Shown piece after piece: positions 1 to 8,813 of a stretch of 64,000 bases of DNA (position 1 is the first letter of the stretch; each line of letters starts with the position of its first letter). The stretch is from positions 1 to 64,000 of the forward strand of contig NZ_FPJE01000005.1 of the NCBI RefSeq assembly GCF_900119185.1, written 5' to 3'. The notes below the pieces were generated by a model, which had not been told where the DNA came from, ran no database searches, and saw only the letters and a program-made list of their open reading frames with translations. Position numbers and translations under genes: made by a program. Source of the stretch: Sinomicrobium oceani (GTDB lineage: Bacteria; Bacteroidota; Bacteroidia; Flavobacteriales; Flavobacteriaceae).

Positions 1-287
1 TTCAAGGATTAAGAAATATATTTAACCAGAATACAGATATAAAAATAGCCTATACCAAATTAGCACATTGGTATAAGCAAGTTGAAGAATCCGGGTTTAA
101 AAGCTTCCAAACCGTAGCCAACAGCATCAGCTTGAATTATCGATCTATCCTAAACTACTTTGTAAACAGAAGTACCAATGCCTCAGCAGAATCCTTTAAT
201 GCCAAAATAAAAGCCTTTAGAGCACAACTTAGAGAGGTGAAGAATACTGAGTTTTTCCTATTTAGATTATCCAGAATTTTTGCGTAG
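1..287 (+). CDS. Transposase, C-terminal part (ISL3/ISAon1-like), cut by window start
   Basis: An open frame enters from the left edge (codons from base 3) and ends at TAG 285-287, giving about 94 residues. The end, with NRSTNASAESFNAKIKAF followed by a short FFLFRL tail, resembles the C-terminus of ISAon1-type DDE transposases common in Bacteroidota. That part usually contains the last catalytic acidic residue, here the glutamate of AESFNAK. It lies outside the tRNA-Leu fragment, so it probably belongs to the host flank rather than to the integrated island. Whether the upstream part is intact cannot be seen. The family call is by recognition of the motif only. Confidence 0.7.
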   Translation, partial: QGLRNIFNQNTDIKIAYTKLAHWYKQVEESGFKSFQTVANSISLNYRSILNYFVNRSTNASAESFNAKIKAFRAQLREVKNTEFFLFRLSRIFA

Positions 288-360
288 TCCACAACAAATG
301 GGAATGATCCGGGATGATCCTTAACAAGCCCGATTCAGGCAAAATATTGAGCATAAAAAA

Positions 361-382
361 AGCCGGATAAAAATCTCCGGCT
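361..382. terminator. Bidirectional intrinsic terminator
   Basis: A perfect 7-bp stem, AGCCGGA (361-367) with TCCGGCT (376-382), closes an 8-nt loop. It is preceded by a run of A and followed by TTTT, so it can terminate transcripts from either strand. It sits directly downstream of the tRNA-Leu 3' end on the minus strand and downstream of the transposase on the plus strand. Confidence 0.8.
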
Positions 383-387
383 TTTCG

Positions 388-445
388 TGCGGATGACAGG
401 AATCGAACCTGCACACCTTGCGGCACTAGATCCTAAGTCTAGCGT
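388..445 (-). other. 3' fragment of tRNA-Leu(UAG): island attachment site
   Basis: On the minus strand this stretch contains the tRNA-Leu anticodon arm with loop CTTAGGA (anticodon UAG, 431-437), the long variable arm, the T arm (GGTTCGATTCC) and the 3' acceptor strand CATCCGC plus discriminator A at 388. The D arm and 5' acceptor strand are absent: homology stops at about 445 and AT-rich DNA leads to the integrase. A tyrosine integrase that recombines into the 3' end of a tRNA gene leaves exactly this short 3' copy at one element end and an intact gene at the other. The fragment therefore marks the left end of the island; the full tRNA should lie right of base 64000. Confidence 0.85.
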
Positions 446-542
446 ATATTGCACCAAATTGAAACAAAGTCATTCATTTTCAATTGATTATACGATTCTA
501 CATTTTCTTTAATATCATCTAATATCAATTGATTTCAACATT

Positions 543-650
543 TGTTGTACCTATGTTGTACCTGAAAAGAACAATAATTTCGTATCTTTATGGTGTACTT
601 AGGTAAAGGAATACATTCAAAATGGAATGTTGTACCTATGTTGTACCTGA
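543..650 (+). repeat. Direct repeats, probable integrase arm-type sites
   Basis: A 23-bp sequence, made of two copies of TGTTGTACCT in tandem, occurs at 543-565 and again identically at 628-650. The two copies are 85 bp apart and lie between the tRNA-derived site and the integrase start. Short repeats in this position are typical binding sites for the N-terminal arm-binding domain of tyrosine integrases. They may also bind an excisionase or influence integrase transcription. Function is inferred from position and repetition. Confidence 0.7.
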
Positions 651-680
651 TTTGACTTTCGTACTCAAAACAGGTCAATT

Positions 681-1895
681 ATGTCATCAAACGCAAAGAT
701 AGTTCTACGTAAAAAACCAAACAGTAAAGGGCTTTACCCATTAGCTGTTCGAATTACAAAAAATCGTCGTTCAACATATCAATATATAGGTCATTATATT
801 GACATAGAGGATTGGGACGAAAAAAATATTCGAGTAAGAAAGTCTAATTCAAATGCTGATAGTTTAAACAAGTTGCTATCACAGGAACTCTCGAACGCCA
901 ATAAAGCACTTATTGACTTACAATCCGAGCATAAAGATGCATCTGCCAACCAAATCAAAAAAGAGATATATGCCTCGGGAAACTCTGCTACCTTTTTTGA
1001 ACTAGCACAAGAGCATCTGGACGAATTGGAAATCGCCGAAAAATTAAACCGGTTATCTACGGATAGTGCTTTGGTTAGCTATATCATAAAGTTTAATAAA
1101 TCAAAACAGTTGGCTTTTCAGGAAATTAACGAACGCTTCCTAAAAAAGCTGATGATATATTTGAAAGCCAAACACGAACTTTCAGAAACATCAGTAATGA
1201 ACATCTTAGTCCTCATTAGGTTGTTGTTCAACAGAGCTATTAAGCTCAAAATAGTTAGTAGGGAATTATATCCTTTTGGTGGTGACAAGATTAAAATTAA
1301 GTTTCCAGAAACAAGCAAAGTCGGGTTGAATATTATTGAAGTAAGAGCCATAGAAGCTCTTGAGAATTTAACTTTGAGTGAAATACACACTCGAAATGTC
1401 TGGCTCTTTAGTTTTAATTTTGCCGGAATGCGAGTTACCGATGTATTGTGGACAAAGTGGTCTGACATATACGACAAAAGGTTGCATTATAGAATGAACA
1501 AAAACTCAAAATTACTATCATTAAAAATTCCAGATAAGGTTTTCAAAATTTTAGATTATTACAAAGAAGACAAAAGATATGCAACCGATTTTGTTTTTCC
1601 CGAATTGAAAAAAGCGAATCTCGATGATGCAAAAGATGTCTATAACAAGAGAAAGACAGCTACCAAGAAATTTAATGACAACTTAAAATCTATAGCTAAA
1701 AAGGCGAAAATTGATAAGAAAATTACAATGCATATTGCGAGGCATACCTTTGGCAATATTGCTGGTGATACCATCCATCCCTTTATGCTGCAAAAATTGT
1801 ATCGTCATAGCGATTTAAAAACCACATTGAACTATCAAGCTAATTTTATTCACAAAGAAGCAGATGATGCTTTGGATAGTGTGGTAAATTTTTGA
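681..1895 (+). CDS. int: Tyrosine recombinase / site-specific integrase
   Basis: This 404-residue protein is predicted to catalyse integration and excision of the island at the tRNA-Leu site. The N-terminal ~95 residues look like a Bacteroidota arm-DNA-binding domain, followed by a SAM-like core-binding domain at about 105-205. The catalytic domain has an arginine in GMRVTDV (about 250), the HIARHTFG box (about 351-358) and the nucleophile tyrosine in TTLNYQ (about 384). The length is normal for the family. It reads into the element, with the attachment site 236 bp upstream and direct repeats between. No defect is visible, so the island may be capable of excision. Confidence 0.93.
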   Translation: MSSNAKIVLRKKPNSKGLYPLAVRITKNRRSTYQYIGHYIDIEDWDEKNIRVRKSNSNADSLNKLLSQELSNANKALIDLQSEHKDASANQIKKEIYASGNSATFFELAQEHLDELEIAEKLNRLSTDSALVSYIIKFNKSKQLAFQEINERFLKKLMIYLKAKHELSETSVMNILVLIRLLFNRAIKLKIVSRELYPFGGDKIKIKFPETSKVGLNIIEVRAIEALENLTLSEIHTRNVWLFSFNFAGMRVTDVLWTKWSDIYDKRLHYRMNKNSKLLSLKIPDKVFKILDYYKEDKRYATDFVFPELKKANLDDAKDVYNKRKTATKKFNDNLKSIAKKAKIDKKITMHIARHTFGNIAGDTIHPFMLQKLYRHSDLKTTLNYQANFIHKEADDALDSVVNF

Positions 1896-1947
1896 ACTAT
1901 TATCAGCCATCTGCAAATATTTTAAAGTCATATTTCAACATATTCAA

Positions 1948-2928
1948 TTGCCATTCCCTTACCTTTACCAACATAATTTTATGTTTATGGTGTTAAAGGT
2001 TAAATGGACTGAATTTAAAAGTAGTCTTGAAAATTTTCAGTCCGAAGGAAATGCGCTTATTAAAAAATATAAAGCAGCAAGAACTGAGGATTTATTAAAT
2101 GAATTGAAAGAGGAAAAACAATCGTGGGAAAGCGATGTAATCAGTTATGTAAAGGCTTCTTTTGACCCTGAACACACCAATTTTGCATACGAGTTTAAGG
2201 CTCAACAAGGATATAATTTCGGAATGAAATTAGGTATCGACCAAAGAGTCAAAAACACTATTCAAACCATTAAAGATGAAATTAATGGGCTTGATTACTA
2301 TTTAAAAATATTATTCATTTCAGATGCTATTGTGCGAGCTGATGACATTGATTTAGAAGAGCATAAAAACCTTGATACCGAAGGCATTCTTGATCTTATA
2401 CTTTCTAAACTATATGAACTGTATAATGATGGGAAATACTATTCTATTAAGTGGATTCTTGAAGGTAACGGCCTAAAGTTAGGTGGGCGTAGCGAAGATT
2501 GGGACTATGGTAGAATGCTTGAAGAACGAGGCCTTATTGAGACTATGAATGGTCGTGAGGTAAATGCCAAACTAAAACTTGAGGGAAAGTATGCCATTGA
2601 ACAAGCCAGAAAATCCCAAGTGCCCGACTACTCAAAAATTAGCGATTCTGATGAAGAATTAAAAACACTTCTCAAAGAGGTACTTGCCGAAGTTAAAAGA
2701 TCAGGATATGGTCAGCAAATCATCTTCGATGAGTTTGATGAGCTGCGCAAAGACATTCCGCATCTTAGCAAAAAATCGTTTGGTCAGTTATTAAAATCAA
2801 AACTTGGCGATTTGGTCGCAGCCAAAGCCTTTGACAAAGCTATCGCCAGCGACATATTCAAACAATTTACTAACCAAATATTTCCATTTTACGTACGAGA
2901 ATATGGGCAGGTATTAAAAATAGAATAG
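1948..2928 (+). CDS. Unrecognised soluble protein in the integrase-proximal module
   Basis: The frame encodes up to 326 residues. The first eleven residues look non-native, and ATG at 1981 or 1987 (MFMVLKVKW) are better starts. The protein is charged and helical with no signal peptide or membrane segment. The middle part (about 190-215, EERGLIETMNGREVNAKL) resembles a winged-helix wing, and the C-terminal third is a separate helical segment. I do not recognise a family. The next gene, a PD-(D/E)XK-like protein, follows after 38 bp on the same strand, suggesting co-transcription. Location next to an integrase is typical of variable cargo such as defence genes, but function is unknown. Confidence 0.7.
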   Translation: MPFPYLYQHNFMFMVLKVKWTEFKSSLENFQSEGNALIKKYKAARTEDLLNELKEEKQSWESDVISYVKASFDPEHTNFAYEFKAQQGYNFGMKLGIDQRVKNTIQTIKDEINGLDYYLKILFISDAIVRADDIDLEEHKNLDTEGILDLILSKLYELYNDGKYYSIKWILEGNGLKLGGRSEDWDYGRMLEERGLIETMNGREVNAKLKLEGKYAIEQARKSQVPDYSKISDSDEELKTLLKEVLAEVKRSGYGQQIIFDEFDELRKDIPHLSKKSFGQLLKSKLGDLVAAKAFDKAIASDIFKQFTNQIFPFYVREYGQVLKIE

Positions 2929-2966
2929 TTCAATTCTTCCGAAAAGAACCACCACCAGAATATGAG

Positions 2967-3674
2967 GTGACAGAATATGTGTTTTCGGATAGACAACCTC
3001 TTGATGGTTCTTCGACCATTTCATTTTTCGTAAACAATCCCAAGCCAGATGTAAGTGTTACCAGAACTTTTGATAGCGAAGACCAAGCCGTTAATTGGCT
3101 TATGGAAAATCGAGATTTCAAAAAGATGTTATTTAGTAATGTATTTCCATCCGCAAATTCGGTGAAATACCAATGTGGCGTTAAAGAACCTATCACAATC
3201 CCAAACAAAATGCCAGGGGATATTGACATTCTTCTGTATGAACAAGGAAAGGAACAAAATGCGGTTGGAATAGAATGTAAAATAGTAAAAACCGAATCGC
3301 TTGAAAATCAACCACCAAAAATAAACAAGATTACAAGCGTTCAAAAAAAGGGAACTATTCAGGCAAATGGATATACCGAAATTGGATTCAACAGGGTTTA
3401 TCTGCTAATCATACTATTGGATGATGGCCGGCATTACAAAAACCCCAATGTTATGTTCAGAACTACACCTTTTAAATGGTTGAAAGAATTGTATGGTTTT
3501 GACTGGCAAACCCGAATGAGTGATGATATTGGAATTATTTACGTTCACATAAATCAATTTACTACTAACCATATAAATCAGACCAAAGGATTGGGATTGC
3601 GTGTAGAACGTAAAGCAATACCAATTTTACAACCTGAAGAACTAACTGATAAAATCAAAAAACTGGATTCATAG
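2967..3674 (+). CDS. Putative PD-(D/E)XK nuclease-like protein
   Basis: The 235-residue protein starts at a GTG (2967), the only usual start codon near the beginning of the frame. Residues 84-105 contain the arrangement GDID...GIECK, that is Asp85/Asp87 followed by Glu103-x-Lys105 after a strand. This matches the catalytic pattern of the PD-(D/E)XK superfamily used by restriction and repair nucleases. No helicase or methylase is adjacent. It is probably co-transcribed with the unrecognised gene at 1948-2928 and followed by an HNH fragment. The fold assignment rests on a short motif, and substrate and role are unknown. A defence function is a guess from context. Confidence 0.6.
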   Translation: MTEYVFSDRQPLDGSSTISFFVNNPKPDVSVTRTFDSEDQAVNWLMENRDFKKMLFSNVFPSANSVKYQCGVKEPITIPNKMPGDIDILLYEQGKEQNAVGIECKIVKTESLENQPPKINKITSVQKKGTIQANGYTEIGFNRVYLLIILLDDGRHYKNPNVMFRTTPFKWLKELYGFDWQTRMSDDIGIIYVHINQFTTNHINQTKGLGLRVERKAIPILQPEELTDKIKKLDS

Positions 3675-3680
3675 GATAAT

Positions 3681-3773
3681 TTGAAACGTAAAGGAACTTG
3701 CAGGATATGCGGAAATCATAGTAAACTAACGTTTGAGCACGTTACACGAGAGTGTAAACTGAACTCTCTATAG
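3681..3773 (+). pseudogene. N-terminal stub of an HNH endonuclease
   Basis: A frame starting at TTG 3681, seven bases after the previous stop, reads LKRKGTCRICG, then KLTFEHVT, and hits TAG at 3771-3773 after 30 codons. A C-x2-C pair followed by LTFEHV is the typical start of HNH endonucleases in which the FEH histidine is part of the active site. The homology ends after FEHV, so the rest of the gene has been lost, probably at a junction near 3745-3770. A small inverted repeat (GAGAGT/ACTCTC, about 3749-3769) lies at that point. It cannot encode an active enzyme. Confidence 0.6.
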
Positions 3774-3791
3774 TTTGCCTGATTCATTTTC

Positions 3792-4565
3792 TCAAGTGCT
3801 CGGTTCTTGCCTAAAACATTCCACCAACATCCCATAAAGTTCTGGATGTTTTCTTTTTAGTAAATCCGCTCGTTCAAAAAAATACTCTGAAGCAACCGCA
3901 AAGAATTCAGCTTGATTTGTTCCACCATATTTACGAATATCTGAATGGTTATCGTTAATCGCTTCCATTTCTTTATGGATTAAGTTTAACCAAGGTATGG
4001 CATATTGATGTTCCATTAGCCGCTCTGACACACCGTCTGTTCTATCGTCCAACTTATCTATAAGGTGCACAAATTCGTGTATGCCAGTATTGCTTTTATC
4101 GGTTGTATTTTTAAAGCCGTGGTACAATGCTTTCTTGGAAAGTATCATCTGTTTCTCGAACCTTCCATTTCCAACTATTCCACCAATATTCCGTGAGTTA
4201 TCCTTACTGCTAAATTGCATATCCTCATTAAAATTATCAGGATATAAAAGGATGCCACTTAAATTTGTGTAGTGCCATTCCTTGAAGCCAAAAACTGGAA
4301 TGACGGCACTTGCTGCAATTAAAACCTTATCCAACTCTTCCAGTTCAAACTGCACAGCATCGATATAGACCTCACTTAAAAATAGCATCATTTTTTGCTG
4401 AAAAATTAGCTGTGCGTCTTTTGATAGATTTCTATAAAACAGCACATTATCCGTCAATAATTTATGCCAATGTTCTGGAAATGGTTTTACACTATGACGT
4501 TTTGCTTTTCTATAAAAATGAACAGCAAAAAGAACAATCACAACCGAAATAAAAATATAAGCCAT
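3792..4565 (-). CDS. M90-family zinc peptidase (MtfA-like)
   Basis: The 257-residue protein begins with one membrane helix (about 3-18) followed by a soluble domain. The zinc motif HEFVH lies near residue 163, with a conserved downstream glutamate in the NQAEFFAVASEYFF region. This pattern matches the M90/MtfA peptidases; E. coli MtfA is linked to control of the glucose regulator Mlc. Here the gene is the last of a minus-strand set after copA and a small HMA protein, 12 bp from the HMA gene. A link to metal stress is suggested only by position. The membrane anchor differs from the soluble E. coli protein. Confidence 0.82.
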   Translation of the reverse strand: MAYIFISVVIVLFAVHFYRKAKRHSVKPFPEHWHKLLTDNVLFYRNLSKDAQLIFQQKMMLFLSEVYIDAVQFELEELDKVLIAASAVIPVFGFKEWHYTNLSGILLYPDNFNEDMQFSSKDNSRNIGGIVGNGRFEKQMILSKKALYHGFKNTTDKSNTGIHEFVHLIDKLDDRTDGVSERLMEHQYAIPWLNLIHKEMEAINDNHSDIRKYGGTNQAEFFAVASEYFFERADLLKRKHPELYGMLVECFRQEPST

Positions 4566-4577
4566 ATTAAAAACGTA

Positions 4578-4790
4578 TTAATCTACAGGTTCGGCCTTAA
4601 ATCCCACTTTTTGCAAAGTCGCCTTTACATCTTCTTCGGTTACACCATCGCTTTCAATGGTTAGGATTTTATCAGGATTAGAGGTATCTACTTCCCAACT
4701 TTCTACACCTTCTTGTTTGTTTAAAAAAGGGGTGACTTTTGATACGCACCCACCACAATTGATATTTGTTTTAAATTTTAAAGTTTTCAT
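4578..4790 (-). CDS. Small heavy-metal-associated (HMA) protein, CopZ-like
   Basis: Seventy residues forming a single HMA ferredoxin-like domain. The metal loop is NCGGC near residues 11-15, a CxxC motif that binds Cu(I) in chaperones of this family. It is encoded 20 bp downstream of copA, so it probably delivers copper to, or buffers copper for, that ATPase. The CGGC loop differs from the usual MxCxxC by lacking the methionine. A second HMA protein with the same CGGC loop is encoded at 29912-30124. Metal specificity is inferred from context. Confidence 0.85.
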   Translation of the reverse strand: MKTLKFKTNINCGGCVSKVTPFLNKQEGVESWEVDTSNPDKILTIESDGVTEEDVKATLQKVGFKAEPVD

Positions 4791-4810
4791 AGTATTGAAT
4801 TTATTTATTA

Positions 4811-7069
4811 TTAAAGTTTTACTCGTTTAAGTCTTAAGCTATTTGCAACTACGGATACACTACTGAATGCCATTGCTGCACCTGCAATCATCGGATCCAA
4901 CAAAAACCCATTTACAGGATAAAGAACTCCCGCTGCAATTGGAATGCCAATAATGTTGTAAATAAATGCCCAGAATAAGTTCTGACGTATGCCCAACACG
5001 GTTCTTTTTGATAGTTCCAATGCTTTTGGGATAGATTGTAAATCTGATGTTATCAAGGTCATTTTTGCTACATCCATTGCGATATCCGAACCTTTGCCCA
5101 TAGCAATACTCACATTGGCTTGCGCCAGGGCGTGCGAATCGTTGATACCATCGCCCACCATTGCTACTATCTTTCCGTCCGCCTGTAATTTTTCGACAAA
5201 AGCCGCTTTGTCCGAAGGCATCACTTCTCCTTGGTAATTTGTTATTCCTACTTGTTTTGCGACAGCAGATGCGGTTTTATTGTTATCTCCAGTAAGCATA
5301 TAGACCTCAATGCCTCGTTCTTGAAGTGTTGCTATGGCCATTTTTGAAGTTTCCTTAATCTTGTCTGCAATGGCGAGTATCGCCAGCACTTGTTTTTCAT
5401 TGCCAAAGAAAATGACGGTTTTCGCTTGCTCTTCGAGACTTTCTGCTGTTTGCATCAAGGAAGCATCGATTTGAATATTTTTCTCAAGCATTAGTTTATG
5501 GTTTCCAACATAGTATGGTGAACCATTTTCTGTTTGAGCTTTCACACCTTTTCCTGTAATACTTTCAAAAGAAGCAATTTCAGCTTTTTCAATATTTTCA
5601 TCTTTTAAGTGATTGACTACAGCTTCCGCCAAAGGGTGTTCTGATTGTGCTTCAATAGCTAGAAGAACTTTTTTGTATTCGTTGATATCTTCGAGTTTAT
5701 CCTTCCAAAATATATCAGTTACTAAAGGTTTTCCTTCTGTAATTGTACCTGTTTTATCAAGAATGACAGCATTCACTTTATGACCGAGTTCTAAACTTTC
5801 GGCATCCTTTATAAGGATATTATTTTCTGCGCCTTTACCAATTCCCACCATAATGGCGGTAGGTGTTGCCAATCCCAAAGCACAAGGACAGGCGATTACC
5901 AATACTGCTACAGAGGTCAATAAGGCTTGTGAAAAGGCATTATCGCCTCCTACTGACATCCAGACAATGAAGGTTACAATGGAAATACCCAATACCACAG
6001 GAACGAAAATACCGGCAATCTTATCGACCAGTTTTTGAACGGGTGCCTTACTCCCTTGCGCTTGCTGAACCATTTTAATGATTTGGGAAAGCAGGGTTTC
6101 TCCACCTACTTTTTCAGCGGTAAATTGAAAACTTCCTTTTTGATTAACGGTACCAGCGAATACCTTTTCCCCTTGGGATTTCTGAACTGGAACGGGTTCT
6201 CCAGTAATCATACTTTCATCTACATATGAGCTTCCCTTGGAAACTTCGCCATCCACGGGAATCTTTTCTCCGGGACGCACCAAAATGGTCTGACCAACCT
6301 GTACGGATGAAATAGGGATTTCCCTCTCTTCCCCATTCTCAATAATTTTAAGGGTTTTAGGCTGAAGCCCCATTAGTTTTTTAATGGCTGAAGATGTATT
6401 TGATTTTGCCTTTTCTTCCAATAGTTTCCCCAAGGAAATAAAGGTGATAATCACGGTAGCCGCTTCGTAATATACGTGAGGCTCGATGCCACGACTTAAC
6501 CAAAATTCAGGAAAAAAGGTATTGAATACACTAAAGAGGAAGGCGATTCCGGTACTCAACGCCACCAAGGTATCCATATTTGCTTTACCGTGTTTGGCCT
6601 GCTTGAAGGCATTGATGAAAAAACTGCGCCCAAACCAAAAAAGAATTGGAAAGGCCAATACCAATGAAATCCATTTGCCTGGTTCCCATTGCATATAGAA
6701 CATTCCCAACACAAAAATGGGTAGCGTAAGTATCGCCGACCAGATGGTTCGGTTTTTTATGTCCTGATAATGCTTTTGCTGAAGTTCTTGCTGTACTTCC
6801 GAAGGGTCTTCGGCATCAATTATAATATCGTAACCGACCTCACGAAGCGCGTTTTGAAGTTGATTTGGACTCAACTCCTTGTCATATTCCACAAGAACGG
6901 AACTATTGGCAAAATTAACACTTGCATCAAACACACCTTCTGTGTGTTTTAATACAGATTCAACACTCGCTGCACAAGAGGCACAGGTCATTCCCGTAAC
7001 TGGAAATGATTCTTTCACACCCTGTTTATGATTCTTCTTATTGGTTTCAAATATGTTGATTGTCTCCAT
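4811..7069 (-). CDS. copA: Cu(I)-exporting P-type ATPase CopA
   Basis: A 752-residue P1B-type ATPase that pumps Cu(I) or Ag(I) out of the cytoplasm. One N-terminal HMA domain carries MTCASC (about 27-32). Membrane helices follow, then a TGEP actuator motif, the transmembrane metal site Cys394-Pro395-Cys396, the phosphorylation site Asp438 in DKTGT, a TGDN motif and GDGIND. The CPC motif assigns it to the P1B-1 copper group. Length and motifs are complete. The first ATG used leads directly to the HMA domain. It heads a copA-HMA-M90 gene set and is separated from the mer-like operon by about 165 bp, in which I see no clear promoter. Confidence 0.95.
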   Translation of the reverse strand: METINIFETNKKNHKQGVKESFPVTGMTCASCAASVESVLKHTEGVFDASVNFANSSVLVEYDKELSPNQLQNALREVGYDIIIDAEDPSEVQQELQQKHYQDIKNRTIWSAILTLPIFVLGMFYMQWEPGKWISLVLAFPILFWFGRSFFINAFKQAKHGKANMDTLVALSTGIAFLFSVFNTFFPEFWLSRGIEPHVYYEAATVIITFISLGKLLEEKAKSNTSSAIKKLMGLQPKTLKIIENGEEREIPISSVQVGQTILVRPGEKIPVDGEVSKGSSYVDESMITGEPVPVQKSQGEKVFAGTVNQKGSFQFTAEKVGGETLLSQIIKMVQQAQGSKAPVQKLVDKIAGIFVPVVLGISIVTFIVWMSVGGDNAFSQALLTSVAVLVIACPCALGLATPTAIMVGIGKGAENNILIKDAESLELGHKVNAVILDKTGTITEGKPLVTDIFWKDKLEDINEYKKVLLAIEAQSEHPLAEAVVNHLKDENIEKAEIASFESITGKGVKAQTENGSPYYVGNHKLMLEKNIQIDASLMQTAESLEEQAKTVIFFGNEKQVLAILAIADKIKETSKMAIATLQERGIEVYMLTGDNNKTASAVAKQVGITNYQGEVMPSDKAAFVEKLQADGKIVAMVGDGINDSHALAQANVSIAMGKGSDIAMDVAKMTLITSDLQSIPKALELSKRTVLGIRQNLFWAFIYNIIGIPIAAGVLYPVNGFLLDPMIAGAAMAFSSVSVVANSLRLKRVKL

Positions 7070-7233
7070 AAATCCGTTCTTATTTGTATGTTACAAATTT
7101 CAGGATTAAAAGACTGTAATGTGTTACGTTATATGCTGAATGATTTGTAGAATTTACTCTTCACGAATTATTACTACCAATTGGATAAGTCGTTTTTAAT
7201 TTATCTTTTATCACCGCAATGGATACGTGTCTA

Positions 7234-7845
7234 TCAGTCTCTACTATTTGTAATCAAATACCCTTTTGATTGAATGACCTTTTTTATCTCATCGACATTC
7301 GTTTTAGTGGTATCAAATTCTATAATTGAAGTCCCTTCTTCAAAAGACGTAGATACATTTGTAACCCCGTCAATTTTGTTTACCGAATGGTTGATGTTTT
7401 CTTCACAACCCGAGCATACCATCCCTTCAATATTCAACTTTACAGTTTGAATATCGGTATTGTTTGTTGCAACAATTCCTACTTTCTCCGTTGAATGAAA
7501 TATTTGTGGATAATAAGAAACCAATGTCATTACAACAACAAACACTGTAACCAACCACAAATAGAATTTCGACTTAAAAAATGATGGCTTAGCCATATCA
7601 CAGTTACCACAATCGTCCACCTTCTTTTTTTTATAAACCTGATAAAAGGCCAGTCCCAATGACAAAAATGCTATAACCAACAGATAAGGTTTCAAGGCAA
7701 TAAGCCAAGAAAAATAGACAGAACTTCCACTAATACCAGCTACACTTGTAAGTAGCAAAGGACCCCAGCAGCATAGTTTAAGGGAAACTGCTGAAAATAC
7801 AGCAGTCCCCATAGATGTTTTTTTGTTCCATTTAGTAATTGCCAT
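7234..7845 (-). CDS. MerTP: fused MerT-like transporter and MerP-like HMA domain (copy 2)
   Basis: The frame is open to 7911, but the ATG at 7845 fits best: it follows the previous stop by two bases and begins the conserved protein (about 203 residues). Three membrane helices come first, with the MerT-type CC pair in the LCCWGP segment. A C-terminal HMA domain follows with GMVCSGC. MerT moves Hg(II) inward for reduction by MerA, but no merA is visible here. Its paralogue is at 8813-9409. The substrate could therefore be another metal. Last gene of the ArsR-led operon. Confidence 0.83.
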   Translation of the reverse strand: MAITKWNKKTSMGTAVFSAVSLKLCCWGPLLLTSVAGISGSSVYFSWLIALKPYLLVIAFLSLGLAFYQVYKKKKVDDCGNCDMAKPSFFKSKFYLWLVTVFVVVMTLVSYYPQIFHSTEKVGIVATNNTDIQTVKLNIEGMVCSGCEENINHSVNKIDGVTNVSTSFEEGTSIIEFDTTKTNVDEIKKVIQSKGYLITNSRD

Positions 7846-7847
7846 AC

Positions 7848-8117
7848 CTAACAACTTCCTATTCCCGCGTTTACCAAATCCTCTTTTGTGATTTCGATTT
7901 TGGTGCAGCAATTCAGTAGTTTTCCGTCCACAGCAATGGCGGGAACTCTTGTAACCCCATATTCCTTCATTTTTGAAACACAGATTTTACTTTCGCATTG
8001 CTCGGACAGATTATGAAGTGTGATTTCGCAGTCCTTTCCTGCTGTCTCTTTTACTAATTGCACCACAGGCTCGCATACCGGGCAACCTGCTGTAAAAATC
8101 TCGATTTGTCGTTTCAT
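7848..8117 (-). CDS. Small thioredoxin-fold protein with CPVC motif
   Basis: An 89-residue protein starting MKRQIEIFTAGCPVCEP. The CPVC pair near residues 12-15 is at the position of a thioredoxin/glutaredoxin active site, and the cis-proline region (TRVPAIAVDG) follows. Extra cysteines lie at CESKIC and NCC, and at the C-terminus. Such proteins are frequent companions of mer and ars genes in Bacteroidota and may reduce or bind thiophilic metals. Its stop codon is immediately followed by the MerTP start, which suggests translational coupling. Biochemical role is inferred. Confidence 0.75.
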   Translation of the reverse strand: MKRQIEIFTAGCPVCEPVVQLVKETAGKDCEITLHNLSEQCESKICVSKMKEYGVTRVPAIAVDGKLLNCCTKIEITKEDLVNAGIGSC

Positions 8118-8185
8118 CTTATTTAAGTTTAAATTAATAATGGAACAAAGATGAGAACGTGAGGTAGGGGGTCACCAAACTTTTT

Positions 8186-8572
8186 TTAACCTTTTTTTTC
8201 GTTGTAGTTTTTTAATCTGGTTTCAATAGTTTGGATTTCTTTTAAGCGATTGGTCAAATCGGATAATTCCAAATTGGGGAATTCACTTTTTAAATATTCA
8301 ATTTTATCTTCATTGCCACAATTTCCTGGGCAAGAGTCCACGGCCTTTACAATTCCAATAGCAAGTGCTTTTCGATAGACTTCATCCAGCAGTAAGTAAT
8401 GTGCTTTTTGAATCCCCTTATCAATGGATCTGAACTGTATGTTTATTTGTTCGGGGTCCTTTCCTTCATCAAGCATTTTAACAATGCCGTTTATTTGACC
8501 ACTCAAAGTTTTTAATCTGGATTTAATATCCAAGATTAAATCAGTAGGTAATTTGTACTGTTCCATATTCAT
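8186..8572 (-). CDS. CsoR/FrmR-family (DUF156) metal-sensitive repressor, atypical ligands
   Basis: A 178-residue frame is open, but the family homology begins at ATG 8572 (MNMEQYKLP), giving 128 residues; the extra upstream part overlaps the neighbouring gene. The all-helical DUF156 core is clear (SRLKTLSGQINGIVKML). The metal ligands of CsoR (Cys-His-Cys) appear replaced: Pro40 where the first Cys is expected, Val65 and Ala69 where HxxxC is expected. Instead a CPGNC motif lies at 81-85, followed by a C-terminal extension of about 40 residues. It sits inside the ArsR-led operon. DNA target and inducer are unknown. Confidence 0.8.
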   Translation of the reverse strand: MNMEQYKLPTDLILDIKSRLKTLSGQINGIVKMLDEGKDPEQINIQFRSIDKGIQKAHYLLLDEVYRKALAIGIVKAVDSCPGNCGNEDKIEYLKSEFPNLELSDLTNRLKEIQTIETRLKNYNEKKG

Positions 8573-8591
8573 AATTTGTCCATTATAATGT

Positions 8592-8813
8592 TTAGCAACA
8601 ACTTGAATTATTACATCTTTTATTTTCTTGAATTGGTGGGCAGGCCACAGTACCGTAAGAACAGAATACGCAGCAATCTCCTTCTTTTGGTTTAAGTATT
8701 TGTTTGCAATTATCACATTCATAAAAGAATTGACAGGATTCTGTTGGCATTTCTTCTACTTTTTTGTGTCCACAATTTGGACAGGTAATTTCTGATTTTA
8801 ATTGGATTTCCAT
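8592..8813 (-). CDS. GDCCVxC-domain small cysteine protein
   Basis: Seventy-three residues with many cysteines: a CPNCGHKK zinc-ribbon-like pair, a CDNC pair, the signature GDCCVFCSYG and a CC terminus. This is the GDCCVxC family, which in some bacteria is a selenoprotein; here the motif is all cysteine. It is commonly found with merTP. The ATG shares one base with the stop codon of the upstream merTP (TAATG), showing tight coupling. A metal-binding or metal-transfer role is plausible but not demonstrated. Confidence 0.85.
   Translation of the reverse strand: MEIQLKSEITCPNCGHKKVEEMPTESCQFFYECDNCKQILKPKEGDCCVFCSYGTVACPPIQENKRCNNSSCC

Noticed and set aside
8573-8722. Longer N-terminus of the CsoR-type protein
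   Set aside because: It overlaps the GDCCVxC gene and has no family similarity.
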